A stretch of 64,000 nucleotides of DNA from Labrys miyagiensis (GTDB taxonomy: Bacteria > Pseudomonadota > Alphaproteobacteria > Rhizobiales > Labraceae): the NCBI RefSeq assembly GCF_030160835.1, contig NZ_BSPC01000068.1, forward strand, positions 17,616-81,615, written 5' to 3'. This document shows, piece after piece, positions 8,838 through 18,318 of this stretch. Under the pieces are notes generated by a model. The model was not told the DNA's origin and did not search any database. It was given only the letters and a program-made list of their open reading frames with translations. The position numbers and the translations under genes were made by a program. Each line of letters opens with the position of its first letter. The first letter of the stretch is position 1.

Positions 8838-10574
8838 ATGAAACAAAGAATAGTAACATGCCTCGCTGCCAGCCTTGCATTCTGCAACGTAGCCCTGGCA
8901 GATGAAATCACAGCATCGAAATCGGAAATTGTAGCCAAGCTTCCCTATTCGGTTGGCAACATCGCCTTTACGCCGGACAACCAGCTCATCTTAAGCCATC
9001 ATCCGTTTTACGCGCCTGACATTCGGGTGGCCAAGCTGACGTCACCGACGACGTTCGTGCCGTTCCCGAATGCCGAGTGGAACACGCCGCGCAAGGACTC
9101 CGACCATTTTCTTGACAATGTGCTCGGGCTGCGTTCGGACGAGGACGGTGTTGTCTGGATCATCGACATGGGATTCCGCACCGGCATCACCCCGAAGCTG
9201 GTCGGCTGGAACACGCGCACGAACAGTCTCGAGCGCATCTATTACATGCCCAAGCCCACGACACGGGACGGTTCGCAGCCCCAGGATATCGTCATCGACC
9301 GCAAGCACGGCAAGTTCTACATCGCCGACGAGGATATCGGCCCCGGCGGCAACGGTTCTCAGGCCGCCATCATTGTCATCGACATGAAATCGGGCCTCAC
9401 CCGCCGCGTGCTCGAGGGCGATGCCTCGACGGTTCCGGAAAATATTCCGATCACCGTGGACGGCAAGGATCTCACCGTTCCGGGCAGCGACGGCAAACCC
9501 ACTGCCATCAAGGTCGGATGCGACGGCATCACCATGGATGTCAACTCTGAGTGGGTCTATTTCGCCCCCCTCAGCGGGCGTTCCGTCTATTGTATCAAGG
9601 CCGAGGATCTCGCGGATGAGTCGATCATCGCGTCAGAGCTGAGCAAGAAGGTCGAGCGCTATTCCGCCAAGCCCAACAACGGTGCCAGCCTGGCGCTGGG
9701 CGCCCTGTCGGCGCACGCCGCGCTCAAGCCCTTCCCCGCCGACTTCCGCAGTTCGCAGGTGGTGAATGCCGACGCGACGATCAACGTCCGCGTCGGCGGC
9801 CACGGGCCCGCGGTCGTGCTGATCCACGGCTTCGGCGAGACCGGCGACATGTGGTCGCCGATGGCCGCAGAGCTTGCGAAGGACCACACCGTCGTCGTGC
9901 CCGACCTGCGTGGCATGGGCCTGTCCTCGCACCCCGCCGGCGGCTACGACAAGTGGACGCAGGCCGGCGACATCCGCGCCGTCCTCGACAAGCTGGGCAT
10001 CGACCGCGCCGACATCGCGGGCCACGACATCGGCGTGATGGTCGCGTATGCCTACGCGGCGCGCTATCCGGACAAGACGAGCCGCCTGGTCGTGATAGAC
10101 TCGCCGATTCCCGGCATCCCGCCGTGGAACCAAATCGTGCGCATGCCCGCGTTGTGGCACTTCAACTTCGGGGGCCGGGACGCAGGGCGCCTGGTCGCCG
10201 GCCGCGAGCGCATCTACCTCGACCGCTTCTGGGACGAGTTCGCGGGCGACCCCTCGAAGATTGACGAAGCGACCCGCCGCCACTACGCCGCGATCTACGC
10301 CAAGCCCGGAGCGATGCATTCCGCGTTCGCCCAATTCCTCGCGATCGACCAGAAGGACGAGGCCGACAACCTCAAGGCGATGGAGACGAAGCTGACGATG
10401 CCGGTGCTCGCCATCGGCGCCGAGAAGGCCTTCGGCGCCAACGTAGCGGTCCAGATGCGCAACACGGCGACGAATGTACAGGAAGTCATCGTGCCGTACG
10501 CCGGCCACTGGCTGATGGATGAAGCGCCCGCGGCCACGATCGCCGCGGCGAAAGACTTCCTCGCTGCGCACTGA
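8838..10574 (+). CDS. secreted chimera: yellow/MRJP-like domain fused to alpha/beta hydrolase
   Basis: One 578-residue frame holding two unrelated proteins. Residues 1-21 are a signal peptide (CNVALA cut). Residues about 25-282 match the major royal jelly/yellow family (DNVLGLRSDEDGVVWIIDMGF, PQDIVIDRKHGKFYIADED, RYSAKPNNG), which normally runs about 100 residues further. At residue 282 (nt about 9681) it switches to the core of another signal peptide (LALGALSAHA) and then a complete alpha/beta hydrolase. That hydrolase has an oxyanion loop HGFGETG, nucleophile D397 in GHDIG and base H557, the epoxide hydrolase/dehalogenase pattern. The second half has visibly higher GC, so it was probably formed by recombination. 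Substrate unknown. Confidence 0.85.
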   Translation: MKQRIVTCLAASLAFCNVALADEITASKSEIVAKLPYSVGNIAFTPDNQLILSHHPFYAPDIRVAKLTSPTTFVPFPNAEWNTPRKDSDHFLDNVLGLRSDEDGVVWIIDMGFRTGITPKLVGWNTRTNSLERIYYMPKPTTRDGSQPQDIVIDRKHGKFYIADEDIGPGGNGSQAAIIVIDMKSGLTRRVLEGDASTVPENIPITVDGKDLTVPGSDGKPTAIKVGCDGITMDVNSEWVYFAPLSGRSVYCIKAEDLADESIIASELSKKVERYSAKPNNGASLALGALSAHAALKPFPADFRSSQVVNADATINVRVGGHGPAVVLIHGFGETGDMWSPMAAELAKDHTVVVPDLRGMGLSSHPAGGYDKWTQAGDIRAVLDKLGIDRADIAGHDIGVMVAYAYAARYPDKTSRLVVIDSPIPGIPPWNQIVRMPALWHFNFGGRDAGRLVAGRERIYLDRFWDEFAGDPSKIDEATRRHYAAIYAKPGAMHSAFAQFLAIDQKDEADNLKAMETKLTMPVLAIGAEKAFGANVAVQMRNTATNVQEVIVPYAGHWLMDEAPAATIAAAKDFLAAH

Positions 10575-10856
10575 ATGCGGCGGCTGCTCCCTCGCACAGG
10601 TTACGAATTATCCGTGTCGAGACTTGAAGCGGGATTTCAAGCGTGGTGTGACTATGTCTCCAGCCTGGAACGCCTGCTCAAGGGGAGCGGAACCATTCGA
10701 AAACCAGGCCCGTTCCACGTGGAGGGGCCTCCCTACTCCGGACCACTTCTCGATGGCATTCAACACCTTAGTCTTGTGGCGCCGGTTGTTCGGCAAGCTT
10801 GAATTAACCCACGCGGCCGAGTTGAGCGGGACCGGCGTTAAAGGCGGGCAGATCTG

Positions 10857-11957
10857 GTGACCGTTTCCATCGAGCAGGAAGAAGCCCCCCTTCCGCAGCC
10901 GGTGCTCGGACTGCTTACCCGCGCAGCGATTTTTCTCGTCGTCAGCCTGAAGTCTGGGCCGGAGAACGCCAGGAGCCTGCGGACCTTTTGTGGCGATCTG
11001 TCGGGTCTCATCCGTGCGGTGGAGTTTCGCGATATCGAGGCCGGCCTTACCTGTGTCGCTGCCTTCGGATCCGACGCCTGGGACCGACTGTTCGGAAGTC
11101 CCCGTCCCGCCGAGCTTCATCCTTTCCGGGAGATCCGCTCGGGAGGCCGCCACGCTGTCGCCACGCCGGGCGATGTGCTGTTTCACATCCGTGCCAGCCG
11201 CATGGATCTTTGTTTCGAACTGGCGACTGAGATCATGCAGCGCATCGGTGAGGCGGTCTTGCCGGTCGACGAAGTGCATGGCTTTCGCTACTTCGACGAT
11301 CGTGATCTCATAGGCTTTGTCGATGGCACCGAGAACCCCAGGGGGCCAGCCGCCGCCGCTGCGGCCCTCGTCGGCGAGGAGGACGCCGCCTTTGCCGGCG
11401 GCAGCTATGTCCTGGTGCAGAAATATCTGCATGACCTGGCCGGGTGGAACGCCCTTTCCACGGAGGCGCAGGAGCGGATCATCGGCCGCCGGAAACTGAC
11501 CGATATCGAGCTGGACGAAGCCGTCAAGCCGAGCTCGGCCCACAGCGCGCTGACCGTGATCGTCGAGAACGGCAAGGAGGTTAAGATCCTGCGCGACAAC
11601 ATGCCGTTTGGGCGGCCCGGCCATGGCGAATTCGGCACCTATTTCATCGGCTATAGCCGCTCGCCCCGCCCGACCGAGCAAATGCTCGAAAACATGTTCG
11701 TGGGCCGGCCGCCCGGCAATTACGACCGGCTGCTGGATTTCAGCCGTGCCGTGACCGGAAATCTGTTTTTTGCTCCCTCCGCGACATTTCTCGACGATAG
11801 TGGCGAGGAACAGCCCGCCGCGGCGCTGGCCACGCCATCGGCAGAGCCACCCCCGGTTTCGCCGGTCGACGACGCATCCCACGACACCTCGCACGACAGT
11901 TCGCGCGACAGTACTCTTGGCATCGGATCCCTCAAAGGAGACCACCGGCATGAATAA
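10857..11957 (+). CDS. DyP-type peroxidase, encapsulin cargo
   Basis: A 366-residue heme peroxidase of the dye-decolourising family, class B. The GFVDGTENP motif with the distal aspartate is at residues 153-161, and the HSALTVI and LRDNMPFG heme-pocket segments follow. After about residue 305 a flexible Pro/Ser/Asp-rich linker leads to a C-terminal tail ending STLGIGSLKGDHRHE. This is the established cargo-loading peptide that docks DyP inside encapsulin shells. The start is a GTG at 10857. The stop overlaps the encapsulin start by eight bases, so cargo and shell are co-translated. Confidence 0.93.
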   Translation: MTVSIEQEEAPLPQPVLGLLTRAAIFLVVSLKSGPENARSLRTFCGDLSGLIRAVEFRDIEAGLTCVAAFGSDAWDRLFGSPRPAELHPFREIRSGGRHAVATPGDVLFHIRASRMDLCFELATEIMQRIGEAVLPVDEVHGFRYFDDRDLIGFVDGTENPRGPAAAAAALVGEEDAAFAGGSYVLVQKYLHDLAGWNALSTEAQERIIGRRKLTDIELDEAVKPSSAHSALTVIVENGKEVKILRDNMPFGRPGHGEFGTYFIGYSRSPRPTEQMLENMFVGRPPGNYDRLLDFSRAVTGNLFFAPSATFLDDSGEEQPAAALATPSAEPPPVSPVDDASHDTSHDSSRDSTLGIGSLKGDHRHE

Positions 11958-12768
11958 TCTCCATCGCGAGCTGGCGCCGATTTCGGACGCGGCGTGGTCT
12001 GAGATCGAGGAGGAAACGACCCGCACGCTCAAGTGCTATCTTGCAGGCCGGCGTGTGGTGGATGTGCCGGTTCCCGCCGGCGTCGGACTGTCAGCGGTCG
12101 GCACCGGCCATCTTGTCAAGATTGGGGCACCCGCCGAGGGCGTCATCGCCAGGCAACGCGAGGTGAAGGCACTGGTGGAATTGCGCGTACCATTCGAATT
12201 GACGCGCGCAGCGATCGACGATGTCGAGCGGGGCTCGAACGATTCCGACTGGCAGCCTGCCAAGGATGCCGCCCGGATCCTGGCCTTCGCCGAGGACCGC
12301 GCCATTTTCGAAGGCTACGGCAAGGCCAACATCGTCGGCATCCAGGAAGGCACCAGCAATCCCGTCATGACCCTGCCGGCCAATGTGGATGATTATCCCG
12401 ATGCCATCGCCCAAGCCCTGAGCCAGTTGCGCCTCGTCGGCGTGAACGGACCCTATGCCGTGCTGTTGGGGGCCGAGGCCTATACCGCGCTCGCCGAGAC
12501 AAGCGATCACGGCTACCCTGTGCTGGAGCACGTCAAGCGTCTCATCGACGACGAGATCATCTGGGCGCCGGCCATTTCAGGGGCCTATGTCGTTACCACG
12601 CGCGGCGGCGATTTCGAGCTTGCCATCGGGCAGGATATCTCCATCGGATACCTCAGCCATACCGACGATACCGTCCGGCTCTACCTCCAGGAAAGCTTCA
12701 CCTTCCGCCACCTGACGAGCGAGGCAGCCGTCGTGCTTCGCGCGAGTTCCGACAAGCCCTCTGCCTAA
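11950..12768 (+). CDS. family 1 encapsulin shell protein
   Basis: A 272-residue HK97-fold shell protein of the linocin M18/family 1 encapsulin type. It self-assembles into a protein nanocompartment that encloses cargo enzymes. Recognisable segments are LHRELAPISDAAWSEIEEE at the N-terminus (cargo-peptide binding side), VGIQEG and NGPYAVLLG in the middle, and the conserved end FTFRHLTSEAAVVL. Length fits the family. The start overlaps the upstream DyP stop (ATGAATAA). No other cargo, ferritin or iron gene is adjacent, so peroxidase is the evident cargo. Confidence 0.94.
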   Translation: MNNLHRELAPISDAAWSEIEEETTRTLKCYLAGRRVVDVPVPAGVGLSAVGTGHLVKIGAPAEGVIARQREVKALVELRVPFELTRAAIDDVERGSNDSDWQPAKDAARILAFAEDRAIFEGYGKANIVGIQEGTSNPVMTLPANVDDYPDAIAQALSQLRLVGVNGPYAVLLGAEAYTALAETSDHGYPVLEHVKRLIDDEIIWAPAISGAYVVTTRGGDFELAIGQDISIGYLSHTDDTVRLYLQESFTFRHLTSEAAVVLRASSDKPSA

Positions 12769-13146
12769 GATTAGACGTTCGCTCCAGACTGAGAGACATA
12801 AACCCCGTTCTGCGAATCCCCTGCTCGCTTGTCCGTCGCTATTGCTATGGAATGGGGGATCCGTTCCTCGGCCCGAGAGCATTCGATGGCCTTTGCCGCC
12901 ACATCGATCCGACATCGGCTTGCGTCTAACGTTGGCTATGCGCCAATTGCAGAAGCTCTCCGTCTGCTCGGAAGCTGACATGTGACCACGCGTTTCCTCG
13001 CACCAGGATCGAAGGGCTCACGGCATGTTGGATGGCGCTCGCGAGGGCACAGGGATAACTTCATCTACACCGTTATACCAAGGTCGTGGCGCCGGGCGAG
13101 GCTCTCAAACGTGGAACGCAACGTTTTTGTCGGCGAAAGGCTCGGG
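12769..13146. other. non-coding stretch upstream of the large regulator
   Basis: No gene is supported between the encapsulin stop and the preferred start of the large regulator. The regulator frame is open back to a GTG at 12982, which would add 55 residues without family similarity. I see no clear terminator hairpin after the encapsulin gene. Confidence 0.4.
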
Positions 13147-15936
13147 ATGCCCGACGGAAGGCTCACGACGTTCGCGTTCGGTCCTTTCCGCCTGTTCGCT
13201 GCGGAACGTCGGCTTGAGAAAGACGGCAAGCCTGTGCGTCTGGGAAGCCGCGCACTCGACCTTCTGATTGTTCTCGTTGAGAGCGCTGGCGAGGTGGTCT
13301 CAAATCACGACATTCTTGAACGAGTCTGGCGCGGTGTGACAGTCGACGAGGGTAGCCTGCGCTTTCATGTCAAAAATCTTCGCAGGGCGCTTGCGGACAA
13401 TCTGCGGGACACCCCTTACATCACGAACGTATCCGGCCGCGGCTATTGTTTTGCCGCGCGCGTGGAGCGGCTGGATCGAGAGGGCATGCCCGGATCGAAC
13501 GGAGCATCGCTCGCTGCAGCACCCAATTTGCCGATCCGGGGAAGAGCGATTGTGGGCCGCACGAACAATATAGAACTCGTATCTCGCGAATTGTCGCGCG
13601 GCCGCCTGGTCACCATTGCCGGGCCGGGCGGTATCGGCAAGACAACCTTGGCGATCGCAACGGCCGAAGCATTGCGCCCGAGCTTCGGCAATGCAGTGTT
13701 CTTCGTCGACCTGGCGCCGGTGGAGGATGCCGCGCTGGTTTTGAGCGCCGTGGTATCTGTGCTGGGCATCGTCCGGAGCGACGATGAGCCGATGGCGGCC
13801 GTCGTCGAGTTCTTGCGAAACCGGCGACTGCTTATCGTCCTCGACAACTGCGAGCAGGTCATCGAGGCAGTAGCCGCACTTGCCGACCGTATCGTTCGGG
13901 ATACCATCGGGACGCATGTGCTGGTCACGAGTCGGGAGACGCTGCGGGTCGAGGACGAGCGCGTGCACCGGCTGATGCCTCTCGAATGCCCGCCCGACAA
14001 GGACGATATGTCGGCCGAGGAGGCAATGAGCTACGCAGCCATGCAGCTTTTCGTCGATCGCACAACCGCCGGCTTTGGCGGGTTTGTGCTTGACGATGCA
14101 CTTGTACCAGCGGCCGCCGAAATCTGCCGCCGCCTGGACGGCATTCCGTTGGCCATCGAACTGGCGGCGGCCCGTGTGGAATTCTTCGGACTTTCCGGTC
14201 TAGCGCGCGGCCTGAACGATATGTTCGCCCTGTTGACGCGGGGGCGACGGTTTGCGTTGCCGCGTCATCAGACGCTGCGTGCGGCACTGGATTGGAGCTA
14301 CCATCTGCTCTCGCCGATCGAACAGGCAGTCCTGCAGGGCATCGCCATATTCCGTACGACGTTCACGCTGGAATCGGCTCTCGCGATCGTGCCGGGACCG
14401 GCAACCACGGCCGACAACGCCACGGACGCGATGGCCAACCTGGTCGCCAAGTCGATGCTGACCGCGGACAGCACAGGTGATGTCGTGCAGTATCGACTGT
14501 TGGAGTCGACGCGGATCTATGCAAGCGAAAAGCTCACGGCTAGCGGCGACAAGCCAGAGACAGCAAGGCGGCATGCAGATCATCATTTGAAGTTGATCGA
14601 GGCCGCGCCCGCCGACTGGGAATCGGATGCTGGCAAGGCGTGGTTGCGGCTTCACGCCGGCCGGATCGATGACGTAAGAGCAGCGCTCGATTGGTGTTTT
14701 TCCAACACAGGCGACCTGTCGATCGGGTTGCGCTTGATTGTCGCTTCCGCGCGGCTCTGGTTTCAGTTGTCGCTGACCCTGGAATGCCGGGATCGGGTCG
14801 AGGCAGCTCTTCGGTTTGCGCTGGGCCGGCCCGAGCTGGACGGGGCCATGGAGATGCGGCTGCAGGCGGCCCTCGGCCACGCCCTCTGGTATTCGGCAAG
14901 CGAAGCGGACCGATTGGAGCGTGCTTTTCGCAGGGCCTTGGCGCTGGCCGATGAGGTGGGTGAGGTGCCCGTGCAATTGCAGGCGCTTTGGGGTCTATGG
15001 GCCGCTCGGCGCGCGCTTGGCCGATATCGGGAAGCCTTGGCGATTGCGGAGAATTACGCGACTCTGGCCGAGAAGGCCGGTGACGAGGCTGCCAGGCTGC
15101 TGGGTGGCAGGATCCTTGGATTGACCCACCATCAACTCGGCAACCAGGGGACTGCCCGCGACCTGTCCGAGCAGGTGCTGCGGGTCGGACGCCGTGCCGG
15201 GAATACCTTGAATAGCGAATTCCAGGTCGGGCACGAGATCACTGCGGCGACGATGCTGACGCGGATTCTGTGGTTGCAGGGCTTTCCCGATCAGGCAACG
15301 ACCATGCTGCAGCAAGCCATCGCTGCGGCGGAACAATCCGATCACTGGTATTCGATGTACTACGTCCTCTGCTTTGCCGGCTGCCCGCTGTCGCTATGGC
15401 TCGGCAATCTTGCACAGGCACAGCATTACCTCGATCGGACTGTGAATCGTGCCGCGGCGGACCGATGGAGGCGATGCTGGGCGTTTATCCTGCGGCTGCG
15501 GCAAAGCGGTGAGCGAGAGGCCCTGATCGCGTCGTCGCTTGAGCCAAGAGTGGACTTGAATACGGCGCAGGAGATCGCCGCGCTGGCCTCGGCTGCAACA
15601 ATACCGATGCCGCAGCCTGACGATGATGGGAGCGATGCTCTCTGGAGCTTGCCCGAAGTGCTGCGTGTCAACGCCGAAGTGCTGCTCTGGCAGGGCGGGC
15701 CGGATGCGGCAGCGGCTGCCGAGCCCAAGCTGCTTCGTTCCCTGGACCTGGCGCGGGCGCAGTCGACACTGTCGTGGGAACTGCGCACAGCCACCAGCCT
15801 GGCAAGACTATGGTATCGGAACGGCCGCATCGCTCCGGCCCGCGACCTCCTGGCGGCAACCTGCGATCGCTTCTCCGAGGGATTTGACACCGCGGACGTC
15901 GCCGGCGCGCGGCAGTTCATTGCCCAATGGTCCTGA
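13147..15936 (+). CDS. winged-helix regulator with STAND ATPase and helical repeats
   Basis: A 929-residue signal-transduction regulator. Residues about 5-100 are an OmpR/PhoB-type winged helix (FGPFRLFAAERRL, VWRGVTVDEGSLRFHVKNLRR, SGRGYCF). Next is an AAA/STAND ATPase with Walker A GPGGIGKTT and Walker B LLIVLDNCE, then IPLAIELAAAR. The remaining half is alpha-helical and TPR-like. Such proteins act as nucleotide switches on promoter DNA. I prefer the ATG at 13147, preceded by GAAAGG; GTG 12982 is the alternative. It lies just downstream of the encapsulin pair and could respond to redox or chemical stress, but its target is unknown. Confidence 0.85.
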   Translation: MPDGRLTTFAFGPFRLFAAERRLEKDGKPVRLGSRALDLLIVLVESAGEVVSNHDILERVWRGVTVDEGSLRFHVKNLRRALADNLRDTPYITNVSGRGYCFAARVERLDREGMPGSNGASLAAAPNLPIRGRAIVGRTNNIELVSRELSRGRLVTIAGPGGIGKTTLAIATAEALRPSFGNAVFFVDLAPVEDAALVLSAVVSVLGIVRSDDEPMAAVVEFLRNRRLLIVLDNCEQVIEAVAALADRIVRDTIGTHVLVTSRETLRVEDERVHRLMPLECPPDKDDMSAEEAMSYAAMQLFVDRTTAGFGGFVLDDALVPAAAEICRRLDGIPLAIELAAARVEFFGLSGLARGLNDMFALLTRGRRFALPRHQTLRAALDWSYHLLSPIEQAVLQGIAIFRTTFTLESALAIVPGPATTADNATDAMANLVAKSMLTADSTGDVVQYRLLESTRIYASEKLTASGDKPETARRHADHHLKLIEAAPADWESDAGKAWLRLHAGRIDDVRAALDWCFSNTGDLSIGLRLIVASARLWFQLSLTLECRDRVEAALRFALGRPELDGAMEMRLQAALGHALWYSASEADRLERAFRRALALADEVGEVPVQLQALWGLWAARRALGRYREALAIAENYATLAEKAGDEAARLLGGRILGLTHHQLGNQGTARDLSEQVLRVGRRAGNTLNSEFQVGHEITAATMLTRILWLQGFPDQATTMLQQAIAAAEQSDHWYSMYYVLCFAGCPLSLWLGNLAQAQHYLDRTVNRAAADRWRRCWAFILRLRQSGEREALIASSLEPRVDLNTAQEIAALASAATIPMPQPDDDGSDALWSLPEVLRVNAEVLLWQGGPDAAAAAEPKLLRSLDLARAQSTLSWELRTATSLARLWYRNGRIAPARDLLAATCDRFSEGFDTADVAGARQFIAQWS

Positions 15937-16199
15937 TAGCTTGCAAGGCCATACCTTTCCGGCACCCGGCGCGCCGATCCCACTCACAAGATATCCCAAT
16001 CGCTCACACGACTAAGGCTGACCTACCTGCCAGCATTGCACTCGATTAGCGGCCGATCCGGCGGCCGCCTGCTTGGGCATCCTGGGTGCACTCCTCTGTT
16101 GGGGGCGCGCACCACGGTCGCGAAACAGGAGGTAGGGTCGTGTGCAGCAGTCCTTCATCCCCTATGCCGTCGCGCCGACTTGATCGCCGGCGAGTGCCG

Positions 16200-17096
16200 C
16201 TATCCTGCCTTCTCGGCGATTTCACCGCCCGCATTCAATCGATCCAACAGGGCCAGCAGGATCGGCGAGCTGTTGGCTCGGTGGTAACCCAAAACGAGAT
16301 CAATGGCCGGTGCCTCCCCCTTGAGCGGGCGGCTGACCACCGACCAGGGCAGGAAGTTCGCCGCATAGGCCGGCAACAGGGCGTAGCCTCTGGTGGAGGC
16401 GACCAGCGAGATTCCCATGGCAAAATTGTCGATCGTCTGGGCCGGGGCCACCGGCACCCCGCGCTGCTTCATGTAGTCGCCAACGATGTCGCGCAAGACG
16501 TGAGGAACATCGGAGAAGCCGATGAAAGGATCATCCTTGAGATCGGACACATCGATCTCCGATTGCTTCGCCAGGACGTGGTCGCTTGGCAGGATAACCA
16601 CGATGGGTTCGCGCCCGAGCAGCCGATAGGCCAGCCCTGGTTTCGGCTCCCTTCGGATGATAACCACGTCGAGCTTGCCCTGCTCCACCTCGTCGGCAAG
16701 TTGCGGGGAGTAGCCGCTCGAGACACGCAGTTCGAGCCTGGCCAAATCGTCGCCCAGCGCCCGGGTCACCTTGGCCAACCAGTCGACCTCTTCGCCGATG
16801 AGGAACCCCATGCGGAAAACCGGCTTCTCCGGTCGTGCCGCCCGTCGGGCGGCCTCGACGGCGGTGCTGGCCTGGGCAACCGCGAGCCGCGCGTGATCCA
16901 GGAAGGCGCGGCCCGCGACCGTGGGTTCCACGCCGTGCGTCGTGCGCGTGAGCAGCGGAAAGCCGACTTCATATTCCAGGTCCCGGATCTGACGGCTCAA
17001 CGAGGGTTGGGATGTGTGCAGCCGGCGCTCCGCCGCTGCGGTCAACCCGCCCTCCTCGACCACCGCGATGAAGTACCGAAGATGCCTCAACTCCAT
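16200..17096 (-). CDS. LysR-family regulator
   Basis: A 298-residue LysR protein. The N-terminal winged helix-turn-helix (MELRHLRYFIAVVEEGGLTAAAERRLHTSQPSLSRQ, in short segments) is canonical, and residues 90-295 form the substrate-binding domain. It is divergent from the SDR-led gene run at 17313, with about 215 bp between, the typical layout for a LysR gene and its targets. A GTG two codons upstream (17102) is possible, but the ATG at 17096 with AGGTGG before it matches the family start. The effector is unknown. Confidence 0.9.
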   Translation of the reverse strand: MELRHLRYFIAVVEEGGLTAAAERRLHTSQPSLSRQIRDLEYEVGFPLLTRTTHGVEPTVAGRAFLDHARLAVAQASTAVEAARRAARPEKPVFRMGFLIGEEVDWLAKVTRALGDDLARLELRVSSGYSPQLADEVEQGKLDVVIIRREPKPGLAYRLLGREPIVVILPSDHVLAKQSEIDVSDLKDDPFIGFSDVPHVLRDIVGDYMKQRGVPVAPAQTIDNFAMGISLVASTRGYALLPAYAANFLPWSVVSRPLKGEAPAIDLVLGYHRANSSPILLALLDRLNAGGEIAEKAG

Positions 17097-17312
17097 GCCC
17101 ACCTCATGCCTCCCAGGTATGGGGCGAAGCTTACAAAGTCTTTTTCACAAAGGCCAGAACGACCTACCTCATACCCACGAACGAAGGGAACGCTCTCGCG
17201 CTTCCATCTGAATAGGCAACGACAATGACGAGCTATGGACATGAGACGGCGCGGCCGACGGCATCGTCCTTCCCTTCCTGAAAACCCCTGATCCTTTGAA
17301 AGGAGCCATCCC

Positions 17313-18053
17313 ATGGCAAATCTGAGCAACAAGGCTGCGCTCGTCACCGGCGCTTCACGCGGCATCGGCGCGGCAATCGCCAAGCGCCTGGCCGCCGACG
17401 GCGCCAACGTGGCCATCACCTATGCCCGCGGCGCGAACGCCGCCGCCGAAGTGGTCAAGGCCATCGAGACGTTCGGCGGCAAGGCAATCGCCATCCAGGC
17501 GGACGCCACCGACGCCAAGGCCGTCACGGCTGCGGTCGAGGCGACAGTCTCCGCCTTCGGCCGGCTCGACGTGCTGGTTAACAACGCCGGCACCGCCATC
17601 CCCAAACCATTCGAAGAGTCGACGCTGGAAGAGATGGATCAGGTGATCGATCTCAACCTACGCGGTGTGCTCGTCGCCACCCAAGCAGCGCTGAAGCATC
17701 TGGGTAGCGGCGGGCGCATCATCAATATCGGCTCCTGCGTCGGCGAGCGGATGATGACGCCCGGACTCGTCGCCTATTCCGCCACCAAGGGCGCGGTCAA
17801 GATGTTCACGCAAGGCTTGTCGCGTGAGGTCGGCCCGCGTGGGATTACCGTCAACAACATCCAGCCCGGTCCGATCGACACCGACCTGAATCCCGCAGCC
17901 GGCGATTGGGCCACCCCGCAGACCGAGAACACGGCTCTGAAGCGCTACGGCCACGTAGACGACATCGCCGCCATGGTGGCCTTCGTCGCCGGCCCCGAGG
18001 CCAGCTACATCACCGGCGCGAACCTCACCGTTGATGGCGGCACCAACGCCTGA
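17313..18053 (+). CDS. SDR-family oxidoreductase
   Basis: A 246-residue classical short-chain dehydrogenase. It has the cofactor loop TGASRGIG near residue 13, NNAG near residue 90, catalytic Ser with YSATKGA (Tyr-x-x-x-Lys) and the C-terminal YITGANLTVDGG. It most resembles 3-oxoacyl-ACP reductase-like enzymes of unknown substrate. It starts the gene run opposite the LysR regulator and has an AAAGGAG ribosome site. A strong terminator-like hairpin follows the stop, so expression may partly end there. Confidence 0.9.
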   Translation: MANLSNKAALVTGASRGIGAAIAKRLAADGANVAITYARGANAAAEVVKAIETFGGKAIAIQADATDAKAVTAAVEATVSAFGRLDVLVNNAGTAIPKPFEESTLEEMDQVIDLNLRGVLVATQAALKHLGSGGRIINIGSCVGERMMTPGLVAYSATKGAVKMFTQGLSREVGPRGITVNNIQPGPIDTDLNPAAGDWATPQTENTALKRYGHVDDIAAMVAFVAGPEASYITGANLTVDGGTNA

Positions 18054-18061
18054 GGCGCCCA

Positions 18062-18085
18062 GGGCCGGATGACAGCATCCGGCCC
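18062..18085 (+). terminator. terminator-like hairpin after SDR gene
   Basis: A perfect 10-bp stem (GGGCCGGATG / CATCCGGCCC) with the loop ACAG starts nine bases after the SDR stop. A run of five T follows about ten bases later, so this is a plausible though not ideal intrinsic terminator. Confidence 0.65.
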
Positions 18086-18168
18086 ACCAGGAATATTTTT
18101 CTTCAAACATTTTGAGTGCGCGTGGCGGTTTAACGCCTTGAATCTGACGCGCCGCTAGGAGCACGGCT

Positions 18169-18285
18169 ATGACCAATTGCAACGGAAAGACCGCCTTCGT
18201 CACCGGCGCCTCGCGCGGCATCGGAGTGAACCAGGCCTCTTCCGTCAGCGGCCTGCCGATGTTCGGCAACGCCTTCCCCGCCTGA
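18169..18285 (+). pseudogene. collapsed SDR gene, 38 codons
   Basis: An ATG with an AGGA site begins a frame reading MTNCNGKTAFVTGASRGIG, the unmistakable first strand and cofactor loop of a short-chain dehydrogenase. It then jumps to an unrelated tail (SSVSGLPMFGNAFPA) and stops after 38 codons. About 200 residues of the fold are missing, so this looks like an internal deletion joining an SDR start to the end of another gene. Confidence 0.7.
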
Positions 18286-18318
18286 TTCCTTTTCCTTCTC
18301 CACTCAAAGGTTCTCGTC

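Noticed and set aside
9633-10571. 312-codon minus-strand open frame under the hydrolase half of the chimera
   Set aside because: It is the mirror of a high-GC gene; low-complexity Arg/Val/Ala-rich translation, no family, and the plus strand has clear catalytic motifs.
10608-12032. 474-codon minus-strand open frame opposite the DyP gene
   Set aside because: Shadow frame from GC-rich codons; the plus strand encodes recognisable DyP and encapsulin proteins.
16086-17228. 380-codon plus-strand frame opposite the LysR gene
   Set aside because: Antisense shadow; the LysR protein has a canonical helix-turn-helix and length.
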